Source of the DNA: Spirosoma profusum
Lineage (GTDB): Bacteria; Bacteroidota; Bacteroidia; Cytophagales; Spirosomataceae
DNA length: 64,000 bases
NCBI RefSeq assembly: GCF_014699005.1
Contig: NZ_JACWZY010000010.1
Location: forward strand, 124,001 to 188,000
Direction: 5' to 3'
Made by a program: the position numbers and the translations under genes. Positions 46,001 to 55,200 of this stretch are shown one piece after another (positions within the stretch are counted from its first letter, which is position 1; every line of letters starts with the position of its first letter). A model generated the notes under the pieces. It was not told where the DNA came from. It saw nothing but the letters and a program-made list of their open reading frames with translations, and did not search any database.

Positions 46001-46189
46001 GCACTTACCGCGCTGAGCCCGAATCGTTTTATTCACCGGGTCCGACTGGAGAAAGCGGCCGAATTATTACAAACTGGCGATTTGAACGTAACACAGGTAG
46101 CTTATGCAGTTGGTTATAGTTCGCCGTCTCATTTCAGCAAAGTGTTCCGGGAGCATTTTGGCTACCTTCCTGCCGAACTGAGAGTATAG
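43079..46189 (+). CDS. Hybrid two-component system regulator (sensor, kinase, receiver and AraC domain in one chain)
   Basis: 1,036 residues. Signal peptide (1-24), a short propeller-type periplasmic sensor (about 60-330, APDGRLWFGTPTGLNVIDPRTGQ), a Y_Y_Y domain (about 380-450, QVLFRYKLEGYSSQWTTY), a membrane helix near 463-485, then HisKA with the phospho-acceptor in FANVTHEFRTPLTIIL (about 505-575), HATPase (NLLSNAVKFTP, VADTGIGIP, GTGIGLALVKEL), a receiver (about 785-900, VVEDNADLRQYV, ISDVMMPEMDG) and a C-terminal AraC HTH pair (ALDVDWLATQANMSRTQLNRKL; VTQVAYAVGYSSPSHFSKVFREHFGYLP). The N-terminal propeller is shorter than the roughly 14-repeat sensors of PUL regulators. It likely regulates the divergent leucine-repeat gene and the Hcp-CBM3 operon. 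Confidence 0.92.
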   Translation: MTRISRFVLFLLTTVGLHTRVLQAQQFMLPPPSRQVTQMPIVTPFSGQPTDEQQMLIWLSGNGIPLSYDGQRFLNFDASKPDRYRLFQRHPQSRLWIIRERANKPKELLYADSTTRQLVNLPDTLQLVRVYLRSQGIEDLYLGRQGKLWIRLSDQRLLGVNPRTLAVEQVLELESSTVLEEAPDGRLWFGTPTGLNVIDPRTGQRWRYDYDPEKTAHLSSGKIITKIRVRDNGDVLLGLINEIHILTPRTGVIRKIKLPLPTATAQLWTAAFIPDRYGNDYFSVGLMVCRITTKGQLERINFAYPAEKIIAVYIPQDKEGLSDRMWVRVVTNRLDLYDLKKLKSISSFNVLDVIINGNRLIENEETQDTRFQRDSTGYPTIRIKEGDFVQIRFSPFAEYRQVLFRYKLEGYSSQWTTYFDLFGIGTYQLEAGTYQFLLNWETPSGWQKQPASLRIDVQPVIWKTAWFRTIVLLIVTGIGYWLTRSIIRRRKLRQELARREFEAATLRQMDELKSQFFANVTHEFRTPLTIILNATEQLADESLASKRATDRLGAIRYNAHQLLRLINETLDMAKLDAGKLDRRELLGEPLTFIQQMVNQFQGLAQQKHIRLECHRQLNSELYLFDQEKLEKIVYNLLSNAVKFTPSDGSIRVESLVTAEKRLVIQVADTGIGIPANQLERVFDRFHQVDLSSTRAYSGTGIGLALVKELTEWLGGCVTVDSTAGKGSLFTVEIPLNTYQSTESISQQGEPIELTFSKEVHNDGKAIATSEVATLPKNGSNSQNENRRLVLVVEDNADLRQYVVDYLANTYRIIVAENGRLGFEMAQEKVPDLIISDVMMPEMDGYTLVERLKADDCTSHIPVILLTAKSSYDSRLKGLGIGADDYIGKPFNLEELALRIGNCLKTRENWQRWLANRTESVDLPKEDTPLLDKEDRFLARIRQAVLDHLENQALDVDWLATQANMSRTQLNRKLSALTALSPNRFIHRVRLEKAAELLQTGDLNVTQVAYAVGYSSPSHFSKVFREHFGYLPAELRV

Positions 46190-46261
46190 ACGCAGACTTA
46201 TTCGACCAGCGAAGTACGTAATGCTACGTTACGTAGTAACACCCCAATGCAGTTTACTCTG

Positions 46262-46744
46262 CTATCGTGCTACGTAGTTCCTGTTGACAATGAGCGCAAT
46301 AGGCAAGCCCACGAACACCATAATGATGACTATACCAATCCAGGCTTTACTCAGGTCAAAGGGTTGAGCGGGTAACTTACTCAGTGGAATCACCACCCGG
46401 TTCATAATCAGCCAGACGAAAATGCCGTAGAGTAATCCAACAATAACTGGTTGATTAATGTATTGACGAATGGCAGGAAAAATCAGAAAGAAAAAACCGG
46501 CAAAGGTCAGCGCAATGAAAAAATGGAAGACCAGCCCCCAAACGACCATAGGCGTTCCGCCTGTAAGTGCCTCCTGACCAAATGCTGCACTCGCTACGTA
46601 GGACCAGACTGCCAGTGGGTTCTTGCCGCCCCGGATCATGAGCATAGTCATTGCTGCAAGGGCGTCGAGTACGCCAGCAGTCAGTCCTGCCGAAATGATT
46701 GTACGTAATGCTTTTGATCGGGTATAAGTTGTTGACGGGGCCAT
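46262..46744 (-). CDS. Four-helix conserved membrane protein
   Basis: 160 residues from the ATG at 46744 (46762 is an alternative). Four membrane segments: TIISAGLTAGVLDALAAMTMLMI, MVVWGLVFHFFIALTFAGFFFLIFPAI, VIVGLLYGIFVWLIMNRVVIPLS, and WIGIVIIMVFVGLPIALIV. The combination GGKNPLAVWSYVASAAFG and the FVWLIMNRVVIPLS helix occur in a conserved bacterial membrane family whose function I do not know. Confidence 0.7.
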   Translation of the reverse strand: MAPSTTYTRSKALRTIISAGLTAGVLDALAAMTMLMIRGGKNPLAVWSYVASAAFGQEALTGGTPMVVWGLVFHFFIALTFAGFFFLIFPAIRQYINQPVIVGLLYGIFVWLIMNRVVIPLSKLPAQPFDLSKAWIGIVIIMVFVGLPIALIVNRNYVAR

Positions 46745-46867
46745 AATATCGTTTATTGTCAAGAAGTTAAGGATATATATACGTCGTGAAGATAAGATTA
46801 TTTTAGCTTTCAGTTATTGAGCCTTTGCTGTTTGGCGCTCGGTCTGTCAACTACGTATGCAAAAACA

Positions 46868-46898
46868 AAACCCGGACTCAAAAGAGATTCCGGGTTTC
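46868..46898. terminator. Terminator of the ECF sigma gene
   Basis: AAACCCGGA and TCCGGGTTT pair around a 13-base loop, between the sigma gene and the membrane-protein gene, with short A/T runs. Confidence 0.65.
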
Positions 46899-46928
46899 TT
46901 AAACTAAACTCAACAGGTTGGTAGCAAA

Positions 46929-47471
46929 TCATTGGTTATAAGTACTTTCAAAAAGAGCAGCCAGTTTATCACGCGATCGTTTCAGGCGCATTTTAATGGC
47001 ACTTTCTTTAATTTGATAGTGATCACTTAGCTCAGCTATTGATAAATTTTGTTCGTATTTCAATTTAAGAAGCTGTACTTCTTCTACTGGTAACTGCCCT
47101 AATACAGAGTCTAAGAGATGTAGTTGGTCGCTGGCAGACTCCTGATTGTCAGTCCCTTCTATATTATCAGCCAGTTCGTAGGTTAACGTTTCGGAAGGGA
47201 GCCGCTTATTTAATCGTATTTGATCCAGGCAGTAATTATGCGTAATTGAATAAATCCAGGTTGCCACCGTCGATTTATTCTCAAATTTATCCATTTTCGA
47301 AAACACCTTGACAAATATATCCTGGGTATAGTCCTGAGCTACATCAGAATCTTTGGTCATCGTCAGGCATTTCTGATAGACTTTGCTAACATACTGACTA
47401 TATAGCGACTCAAAAGAGTCTATACTCGTTGGCACTTTACTCCGCTTTCTGGAGAGTGTAGTTTTTAACAT
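46929..47471 (-). CDS. ECF-type RNA polymerase sigma factor
   Basis: 180 residues. Region 2: FESLYSQYVSKVYQKCLTMTKDSDVAQDYTQDIFVKVF...ATWIYSITHNYCLDQIR. Region 4: LGQLPVEEVQLLKLKYEQNLSIAELSDHYQIKESAIKMRLKRSRDKL. No anti-sigma gene is adjacent; the neighbours are unrelated. A good promoter precedes it. Confidence 0.93.
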   Translation of the reverse strand: MLKTTLSRKRSKVPTSIDSFESLYSQYVSKVYQKCLTMTKDSDVAQDYTQDIFVKVFSKMDKFENKSTVATWIYSITHNYCLDQIRLNKRLPSETLTYELADNIEGTDNQESASDQLHLLDSVLGQLPVEEVQLLKLKYEQNLSIAELSDHYQIKESAIKMRLKRSRDKLAALFESTYNQ

Positions 47472-47511
47472 GAGTGTAGTGTACGATGGTTAGTCAGGAT
47501 AGTTACGGAAA

Positions 47512-47544
47512 CAAAGATATTACAGATTTATGAGTATACACATA
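47512..47544 (-). promoter_or_regulatory. Promoter of the ECF sigma gene
   Basis: On the minus strand TATCTTTG (47512-47519) matches TAnnTTTG, with TATG (47541-47544), one base off TTTG, at 21 bases spacing. This looks like a housekeeping-type promoter. Confidence 0.6.
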
Positions 47545-48178
47545 GTGACATTTACTCAAGTCAAGCTATCATTTATACTTGATTACGAATATATTAAAGA
47601 AAATGTTGTTTATACACGCAATTTTGAACTTTTACTGTATAAAACTATTGCTTAAAGGGTTATTTTTAATATATTTTTGAGTCTTTTCAAGAACATAAAT
47701 TTTAAAAATATTTATTATATGGTAGTAAATTCTGCAAAAAAGTACGGTTGTCTAAATCGATTCTGACTCCTTAACTCAACATAGGCTATTATGAAGCAGG
47801 TATCCATACTATTGCATCTATAAGATGAACCAGCCACTTTGGCGTATACCGATACGTTGCGTTACCAGGCCTTATCAAAAGGAGGTAAATCACTACTAAA
47901 AACGGGAAATAACCCGTTTTGGGTGCCAGAAACGGGACGTATGTTTGGCTCAGCTATGTGGCTTACCTGGTTGTCAGTATAGTATACGTACTGTAACCCG
48001 CGCTTGATTTTGTCCAATTTGTTCACCAATGCCTGTATACATTACGTTGTCGCAGAACTGTTCAAACTTTCTCAAATAGACATAATCGTTTGAGTCATTC
48101 CAAAACAAAATTCAGCTATTCCACCTTCGAATTAAATTTTCATTCAATAATTTTTCCACCTTTAACTAATAAACAATC
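47545..48178. other. AT-rich intergenic region
   Basis: About 630 bases with no supported gene. 47590-47720 is very AT-rich. A small hairpin (AAAACGGG / CCCGTTTT, 47899-47920) is present. AAAAGGAGG near 47878-47885 looks like a strong Shine-Dalgarno site but no start codon follows within range. Confidence 0.4.
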
Positions 48179-48553
48179 ATGGCTAACCCCGCTTGTGAGT
48201 CAGATGCTGCTGTGCCTTATCCATTTGGTGGCTGTTTACTCGCTGAGGAGACATATCTGAAAGAAGGTATCTGCAGATGGTTAAACGTTTTCCAAGACAA
48301 TCCAGCATTTACGCTTTTTTTCGACTTTGATAAAGATTTAATTAAAGAGACACTTGATATAGAAGGTTGCAAAGGGATTCGAATATTTCCGGTAATCGAT
48401 AAAGGTGGCAAAATGAATGTAATGATCGTTGCGAAAAATACCGAAAATAATGAAATAACGAATGCAGAAGGAAAGATAACTCATATAGACTGCTGCGGGC
48501 AGAACGGTGAGTCGAGATTCTACAATGAGAAAGTTAAAGATAAATGTGAATAA
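48179..48553 (+). CDS. Small hypothetical protein with several cysteines
   Basis: 124 residues, not recognised. No signal peptide. Seven cysteines, including CCG near the C-terminus (HIDCCGQNGESRFYNEKVKDKCE). It has a plausible strand/helix mix (FTLFFDFDKDLIKETLDIEGCKGIRIFPVIDKGGKMNVMIVAKN). Base composition is more AT-rich than in most of the window. It precedes a membrane protein/kinase/receiver group on the same strand; a link to that group is only positional. Confidence 0.5.
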   Translation: MANPACESDAAVPYPFGGCLLAEETYLKEGICRWLNVFQDNPAFTLFFDFDKDLIKETLDIEGCKGIRIFPVIDKGGKMNVMIVAKNTENNEITNAEGKITHIDCCGQNGESRFYNEKVKDKCE

Positions 48554-48610
48554 TGTTTCACCGTGCTCCCGAATGAACTCATTCGAGAGCACGGATATTA
48601 TGTTACGTGA

Positions 48611-49261
48611 ATGGTAGTAAAAACGTTGGAGAATATTTTTATGGGCCTGTATTATGGCAGCTTACTAGGCGCTATATACTGTTCCGTAACCTTTAAAAAT
48701 AATCATTCAAAAGCCTTTCAAAAGTTATGGATATATCTGATACTTACATTAATCGTAGAGATGTATACCCACTATGAGAATAAAACAGGCGGTAAATTTC
48801 TTCACGTTTATGTAATGCTTGCCCCGTTTGAGTATTTTTTTATTTCGCAATTATATTTAGAGAAGTTTAAGGATAAATTTCTAAAAAATTTTATTGTATT
48901 TACGCTTATAGCTTATACAATTTTATGTGCGTTTCTTCTAATAGATTTTAAAAATAGTAATCATTATTTTGCATTTAACTTACGAGGTATTTTAATTATT
49001 ATCCTAACGTTAATCTATTTTAAAGTGCTTTACCAAAAAGATGAATTATTAGCATTATCGAATCAACCGTTATTCTGGCTAAGCATTGGCAATTTTATAT
49101 TCTGGCCAGGCATTTTTTTTGTCATGGGTTTTACGTCAATTCTTGTCAATATCGATAAAGAACTAAATGCCAAATTATTTCTATTAAATCCATTACTTAA
49201 TGCGTTTTATTACGGTACGTTCATTGCCGGATTCTTATGCAACAGGACACCCAAAAAATAG
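48611..49261 (+). CDS. Multi-helix membrane protein upstream of the two-component pair
   Basis: 216 residues, about seven membrane segments (YGSLLGAIYCSVTF, LWIYLILTLIVEMY, VMLAPFEYFFISQLYL, FIVFTLIAYTILCAFLL, GILIIILTLIYFKVLY, LFWLSIGNFIFWPGIFFVMG, NPLLNAFYYGTFIAGFLC). Not recognised. The last 25 bases overlap the start of the kinase gene, so it is probably translationally coupled and may act as its membrane sensor. Strikingly AT-rich coding sequence. Confidence 0.65.
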   Translation: MVVKTLENIFMGLYYGSLLGAIYCSVTFKNNHSKAFQKLWIYLILTLIVEMYTHYENKTGGKFLHVYVMLAPFEYFFISQLYLEKFKDKFLKNFIVFTLIAYTILCAFLLIDFKNSNHYFAFNLRGILIIILTLIYFKVLYQKDELLALSNQPLFWLSIGNFIFWPGIFFVMGFTSILVNIDKELNAKLFLLNPLLNAFYYGTFIAGFLCNRTPKK

Positions 49262-50070
49262 TAATTATCGTACTTTTGGGTACACTGCTCTTCATGGTTC
49301 AGGGTGGCTTTATTATATTTTACCTGCTTTTCTTCAAACGAAAACAACGCACAAACCAACAGGAGCAAATAGCCATTCGCGCTACGTATGAACGTGAAAT
49401 TCTGCAATCGCAGATGGAGGTAAGGAATCAGACTTCACAGTATATCGGTGAGGAACTCCACGATAATATTGGCCAACTTCTAACCATTGTGCGACTAAAT
49501 CTGGGTATATTGGAAGAATCGGATTTAAGGGACGATTATAAACAGACAGTTAAAGACACTAATGAAACACTAGGCACCGCAATCAACGATTTGAGAGCCA
49601 TCTCTAAAAGTTTAGATAGCGACTCAATTAAAGATTTCGGCCTTCAGAATGGCTTAGCCAATGAAGTGTTACGTATCCAAAAAACTGGAAAATATCAGAT
49701 CGAATTAAAGAATAATGGTCATTCTTTTTCACTGGGTTTTCAAATCGAAATCGTCCTGTTTAGAATCTGTCAGGAAATTCTCAATAATGCGCTCAAGCAT
49801 TCAGGAGCCTCGCACATTACCATTCAACTTAGTTACGAACCTGACCTTTTTCAGTTAAGCATTGTCGATAATGGAAAAGGATTTGACTATGCAGGCATAA
49901 TGAGTGATGTAGATGAAAAACGGGGGTCAGGCCTTCGAAACATTAATCGAAGAGTGAATCTCCTGGATGGGCAAGTCGTATTTCGTTCTAATGCCGGAGC
50001 AGGTACTTCCATTATTATTACGTTACCAATTTCGTCAGATTCGTCTAAACATGGCTACGGCACCAATTAA
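49237..50070 (+). CDS. NarL-type sensor histidine kinase
   Basis: 277 residues. One N-terminal membrane helix (IVIIVLLGTLLFMVQGGFIIFYLLFF), then a HisKA_3 dimerisation domain with the phospho-acceptor in IGEELHDNIGQLLTIVRLNL, and a HATPase domain (FRICQEILNNALKHSGA, IVDNGKGFD, RGSGLRNINRRV). No periplasmic sensing domain, so signal input must come through the membrane, perhaps from the overlapping upstream gene. The receiver gene follows immediately. Confidence 0.9.
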   Translation: MQQDTQKIVIIVLLGTLLFMVQGGFIIFYLLFFKRKQRTNQQEQIAIRATYEREILQSQMEVRNQTSQYIGEELHDNIGQLLTIVRLNLGILEESDLRDDYKQTVKDTNETLGTAINDLRAISKSLDSDSIKDFGLQNGLANEVLRIQKTGKYQIELKNNGHSFSLGFQIEIVLFRICQEILNNALKHSGASHITIQLSYEPDLFQLSIVDNGKGFDYAGIMSDVDEKRGSGLRNINRRVNLLDGQVVFRSNAGAGTSIIITLPISSDSSKHGYGTN

Positions 50071-50077
50071 TAAAAAC

Positions 50078-50524
50078 ATGAAAAAAATTAGCTTAGCCAT
50101 TGTCGATAACCACCAGTTGGTTGCGCAGGCGTTATCTAAATTGTTAGCTCGATTCGATGAATACTCGGTCTTGTTCGAAGCAGCAAATGGCAAAGAAATG
50201 ATTAACTACGTTCAGGCGGGGCGTATTCCTGATATCGTTCTGCTTGATGTTAATATGCCCGAAATGAACGGTTTTGAAACGGCCACCTGGTTAAAAAATA
50301 ATGTGCCTACAACAAAAATATTGGCCTTATCGGTGAATGATAAAGTGGAATCGATTATTGGTATGTTGCGAAACGGGGCCACCGGTTATTTATTAAAAGA
50401 TAGTCGGCCATCCGCGATTAAAGCAGCGCTGGACGATCTGGTCGAGAAAGGGTATCATTACACTGATTTTGTCGCGAATTGTCTTGTAAAAAACTTGCAG
50501 TTGGAAGAATCAGGAGTTCTCTAG
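50078..50524 (+). CDS. Response regulator with receiver domain only
   Basis: 148 residues from the ATG at 50078 (an ATG at 50051 overlaps the kinase gene). Receiver landmarks: LAIVDNHQLV, phospho-acceptor in DIVLLDVNMPEMNGFE, and GATGYLLKDS with the conserved lysine. The LDVNMPEMNGFETA and GYLLKDSRP pattern is NarL/FixJ type, but the protein ends 28 residues after the receiver (FVANCLVKNLQLEESGVL) without an HTH. No HTH-like continuation is visible in any frame downstream. It may be a phosphate sink or act by protein contact. Confidence 0.88.
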   Translation: MKKISLAIVDNHQLVAQALSKLLARFDEYSVLFEAANGKEMINYVQAGRIPDIVLLDVNMPEMNGFETATWLKNNVPTTKILALSVNDKVESIIGMLRNGATGYLLKDSRPSAIKAALDDLVEKGYHYTDFVANCLVKNLQLEESGVL

Positions 50525-50563
50525 AAAATTAATTGTCTGATTTGCTTTGAACGTACGTGTATA

Positions 50564-50605
50564 TAAATCGAAGGGGCAAACCAGTTGGTTTGCCCCTTCG
50601 ATTTA
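50564..50605. terminator. Terminator between the receiver and susD genes
   Basis: 20-bp perfect arms (TAAATCGAAGGGGCAAACCA and its complement) with a two-base loop. Bidirectional. Confidence 0.9.
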
Positions 50606-50629
50606 TACTTTATCAAACGACTTCAATAG

Positions 50630-52228
50630 CTATTTGGTATCCCAGAAAAGCTTGGTTGTCAATTTATCAGTTGCCCGAATTGCTTCATAATTGGCCGTGT
50701 TGTAGGTAATTTCATTACCCGGAACGGTCCATTTTACAGGCGGAAGCGTTTGGTTGTTAGCATTATCCGTCTGGAAACTCAGCACTGGATAATCCAGTCG
50801 GCGGAGGTCGGCCCAGTTTTCATAGGGCTGAGTCAGGTTATAATGCAGCCATTTCTGCGTGGCAATTAACTTCAGCTTATCTGCCGACGTGGTCGCACTG
50901 CTCCAGCTTACTCCTTTTCCTGCTACGTATGCCGTAACGGAAGCTGCCGTTGCAGGAGTGGGTTTCGTTGAAGTAACCCCTGTAGCGTTGGTAAGAGCCA
51001 GAATGTCATTATAGAACTGAACCGACTGCGAAATGGCCGTTTCATAAGCCGTTTTTGCCGACGCATCATTACCGGTGCGCAAATAGTACTCTGCTTTAAT
51101 CAGATTCATTTGCGCAGCATTGATAATTATGCCTGGGAAAAACTGATTATGACTAAAAGTCCACCGGTTGTAGATAGCTATCCGCCCCGCGTTATACAAA
51201 GAGGTCTGAGTTGCTTCGGGTGTCGTAGGGTCAATGCCAAGGTATTCACCGGCGGCATTAGCTCCTGGTTCGAAGATAACCTTCAGGCGCGGGTCGTTAT
51301 TGGTTTTCATGTTGTCAATAATTGCTTTGCCAGCCGTATTGCCAAACCAGTTGCCATCCGACGCAATTCCATCCTTAAACCCTTTCGAGTTGATGTCCGT
51401 ATTGAGATCAAATACGTTAACCTGAATATTCTGGGCGTTGGTTTCCACAATTGGATACGTAGTAGGATTACCCAGAATTTCAGCGATTTCCGTATTCGAG
51501 CGGCTCTGAAAACTGCTTACGTCAGATACCCGATTCAGCATCCGGACACGTAGTGAATTACAGTACCGTTTCCAGGCAGCCAAATCGCCCTTATTTATAT
51601 AGTCCTGCGTTTGGAATGATTTCTGATAGCCCGCAATCAACGTAATACCGTTGAGTTCAGTGGCGATACTCTTCAAATCATCAAGCATGAACGTATAGAT
51701 AGACTCCGGCGTATCGAATTTCGCATTGGCAGCAACGTAGTCACCATTTTTAGAACTCAACGTACCAGCTTCAGTGAACGGAATGGCGCCAAATAGATCG
51801 ACCATTTTCTGGGTTTGATCGTACACGTAAATGGCAGCGGCCAGCATAAAAATTCGACGATCTTTCTGCTCAGTAGCCGGTTTCGACGCATTTATTTTTT
51901 GCAGTTCCCGATACTGCGCCATCATGTCGTAATACGCATACCAAAGATCTTCCACGCCCGACGAACCCGGAACGTACTGACCCGACTCATTGATCCAGCC
52001 CGTTGCCTGATTATAATGGTTCAGTGAGGTACGTAACGTAACAAAATAATGGCGATAGCCCGGTAATACGTAGTCACGATTGGCATAGAAAATACCCGTA
52101 AACTGCTTCTCGATGGTCGTTTCAGCAATCTTAGCCGGATCAGGATACGCTTCTGTGAACTCCGATTCTTTACAGGAAATGTTTCCCAACAGAAGTCCGC
52201 CTAAAAGCAGGAAAGTTATTTTTTTCAT
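50630..52228 (-). CDS. SusD/RagB-family outer-membrane lipoprotein
   Basis: 532 residues from the ATG at 52228. Lipoprotein signal MKKITFLLLGGLLLGNISC with the lipid Cys at 19. The body follows the SusD-like family of nutrient-binding lipoproteins (EDLWYAYYDMMAQYRELQKI near the N-terminus, TPESIYTFMLDDLKSIATELN, and the C-terminal LIATQKWLHYNLTQPYENWADLRRLDYP). It caps the SusC channel at the cell surface and captures ligand. It is 20 bases downstream of susC. Confidence 0.93.
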   Translation of the reverse strand: MKKITFLLLGGLLLGNISCKESEFTEAYPDPAKIAETTIEKQFTGIFYANRDYVLPGYRHYFVTLRTSLNHYNQATGWINESGQYVPGSSGVEDLWYAYYDMMAQYRELQKINASKPATEQKDRRIFMLAAAIYVYDQTQKMVDLFGAIPFTEAGTLSSKNGDYVAANAKFDTPESIYTFMLDDLKSIATELNGITLIAGYQKSFQTQDYINKGDLAAWKRYCNSLRVRMLNRVSDVSSFQSRSNTEIAEILGNPTTYPIVETNAQNIQVNVFDLNTDINSKGFKDGIASDGNWFGNTAGKAIIDNMKTNNDPRLKVIFEPGANAAGEYLGIDPTTPEATQTSLYNAGRIAIYNRWTFSHNQFFPGIIINAAQMNLIKAEYYLRTGNDASAKTAYETAISQSVQFYNDILALTNATGVTSTKPTPATAASVTAYVAGKGVSWSSATTSADKLKLIATQKWLHYNLTQPYENWADLRRLDYPVLSFQTDNANNQTLPPVKWTVPGNEITYNTANYEAIRATDKLTTKLFWDTK

Positions 52229-52247
52229 AGTTATGATGTCGTTAAGA

Positions 52248-55200
52248 TTAGAAACTGCCACGTAGCATTACCCCCATTGTGCGGAAGGCCGGGCCGTTAC
52301 CAGCATTATTGATGTTTTCGTACCAGCGCGTACTTGCATTCGTCTGTTCAGCATCCAGGTCTTTAATGCTCCGGTACAGGAAGAACAGGTTCCGCCCAAA
52401 CACCGACAGGGTCAGATTCTGAAGGCCGACTTTACGGGTCAGGTTGCCAGGCAGTTGGTAACCCAGCGATAACTCCCGCATTTTGATGTACGTATTTTCT
52501 TTCACGTACAATTCATAGCGGGCATTACCGTACTGAGGGCCACCCCAGTTATACGTAGCGTTATAGTATACGGCTTGAGAAATCACATTGGAATTGGCTT
52601 CACCAGTAGCCAGCACACCGTTCATCAGCATACCGTCGTTGTAAACTACTTCGCCGTTGGGGCCAGCCGCTCCCGTTGTCTGAACGCCTTTTCCGCTTGC
52701 GTTAATGTAATAGCTGAGGCCGCCATGTTCTTTATCCATCGCGTTAAGGCTCTCTTCGGTCAGGCCGCGCGAGGTCAGCCAGTTGATACCCGTTGGCATA
52801 ATGTGACCGCCAATCCGGAAATCTGTAACGATATCCAGCGAGAATCCTTTGTACCGCAAGCTATTCAACAGGCCACCGGTCAATTTCGGCATAGCGTTGC
52901 CAGCCTTAATCCAGTTATTAGCATCCAACTGATAAAGTCCATTGGGACCTACTACGTTCTGTCCATTCGCATTTTTCAGGATACCGTGTACGTAGATATC
53001 GCCCATCGGCTGCCCAACTATCGAACGTATCTGAGCGGCATTACCGTCCAGATCAGAGTGTAGCAGTTCGGTTGAGTTGTTAGCCAGTTTTTCAACTTTG
53101 TTTATGTTTCTGGCCAGATTCAGGGTCAGATCCCAGTTTAATCCATTCGGAGACTGTGCTTTTATGGGCGATACGTTCAGGGCCAGTTCTAAACCCTGAT
53201 TCCGCAACGTACCGATGTTAGCCAGAATCGAGCGGGCACCCGAGCTGGCAGCAATCGTTAACGGCAGAATCTGGTCAACGATTTGGGCGTTGTAATACGA
53301 AATGTCGACACTTAAACGATCTCTGAAGAACCGAGTTTCCAGACCGAACTCGAATTCGCGCTTCTGCTCCGGACGAATTTTATCGTTGCCATAGCTGCTG
53401 CTGATGGTCGTGTACAATACCGAACTTCCGCCCGTCTGCTGAAGGCTCAGGTTACCCTGGGTATAGGCATTATTGGCCCGGTAAATTTCTGGATAGTTAC
53501 CCACTACGCCCCACGACGCCCGCAACTTAGCGTAGCTGACAAACGCAGGAAGTTTCAGTAAATCACCGAATACAAAACCCGAATTGACCGACGGATAATA
53601 GAACGTATTGTTACCCGGCGCCAACGTAGAAGTCCGGTCGCGACGTAGCGTTCCTTCAACAAATAAGATGTTTTTGTAATCGAAGTTCAACGTACCAAAC
53701 AAAGCATCACGTATCAGACGAATACGGGAATTGCTACCCCTGGCTGTGTTTACTGAAGCCGATATATCGAAGAAATTCTCGGTGCTCAGTCCACCATCCG
53801 TGTTACGTGTCACCAGCGTATTCAATTCTTTCCGAGCTGTATAACCAACAGATGCCGTGAGCTTTACGTCCTCAGTCAGTGGCTGGTCGTAGGTAAGAAT
53901 GGCATCGCCATACGTATTGTTGTACTGGTTATTCGACATGGAGAAACTGCCTGAATAACCGAACACCAGCGGAGTGGCGCTACGTTGCTTGTCTTCAAGC
54001 CGTTCAGAAGTTAAGTCGGCGGCAATCCGGCCTCTAAGTTTCAGATTATCCAGAATATCCCAGTGCTGCGTGAGGCTCGAAATAACCCGGTTGCTGTATT
54101 CATCATAGGTGTTGGCGCGGGTGTTCCAGATATAATCACCAATGTCGGTTTTAAAACCATTCCGAATAATGTTCTCGTTCGGCGTAAGGCTTTGGTTAGT
54201 TCCCGTCACAAACTTGTAGCCCTGGCTGGTCTGGTATTTATTGAAGTACCAGTCAGCCGCTTCGAAACGGTTCATCATCCCCGTAAAATTGTTGATCATC
54301 CGATCAACTTTGAAGGGGCGATTGTGCGTGTACTGATTGATATAATTAACCATCAGATCCGTACGCAACTTTTTACTCGTCGAAAAGCTGGCGTTCAGGT
54401 TCATGATGTTCTTTTCATTTTTTGCCGCATAGCTAATCATCCCGTTATCCTGACGGGTGTAGGAAAAACGGATGTTCGAATTTTCAGAAGCTTTTGAAAC
54501 GGCCAGGTTAATGTTCGACGTACTGGCGCTCTGAAACAGATCAGCGTAGCTGTTGCCCGATGGTGAATACGGCCGGATAACACCGTCGAACGCCATAACC
54601 GGCTGTCCATCGAATTTTGGCCCGAAGTTGACCGTAGCGTTCAGCAGACCGCGCGTATCGCCTTTGCCGTCGCCGTTGGTATCATAGGAAATAAAGCCGT
54701 TGGCATCCTGCCCGCCATTCGAGTAATTGAGCATATAGCCAGGTCCGCGCACGTTCTGGTAGCGCGGCAGGTACGCAATTTTGTCGACGTTATAACTAGC
54801 GCTGAAGTCGACGCCGAATCCTTTCTTACCTTTTCCGCTTTTGGTGGTTACCAGCACAACGCCATTCACGGCCTCCGACCCGTAAAGAGCTGCTGCCGAC
54901 GCTCCTTTTAGGATAGAAATATTTTCAATATCAGCTGGATTCAAATCCAGTAAGCCATTTCCCCTAATACGTTGGTCGCCCCAGTAATCGCCGTTTCTGG
55001 CTTCGCCATTCCGGATTGGCACACCATCCATCACGATCAGTGGCTGCGTATTTCCGGTTATGGAGGCAAATCCGCGAATATTAATACTTACGCCACTGGT
55101 AGCACCGCCGGGCGTAGCATTAATGGTAACGCCCGGTGCTTTTCCGTACAGAGCAGTTGCGAAGTTTGTATTTGCCGTTTTAACGAGTTGATCGCTCTTC

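Noticed and set aside
47870..47930. AAAAGGAGG ribosome-binding site
   Set aside because: No start codon follows at a suitable distance, and strong Shine-Dalgarno sites are not typical of this phylum.
50525..50565. A frameshifted HTH domain following the receiver-only regulator
   Set aside because: No frame after the stop shows HTH-like sequence before the terminator, so truncation by a simple frameshift is not supported.
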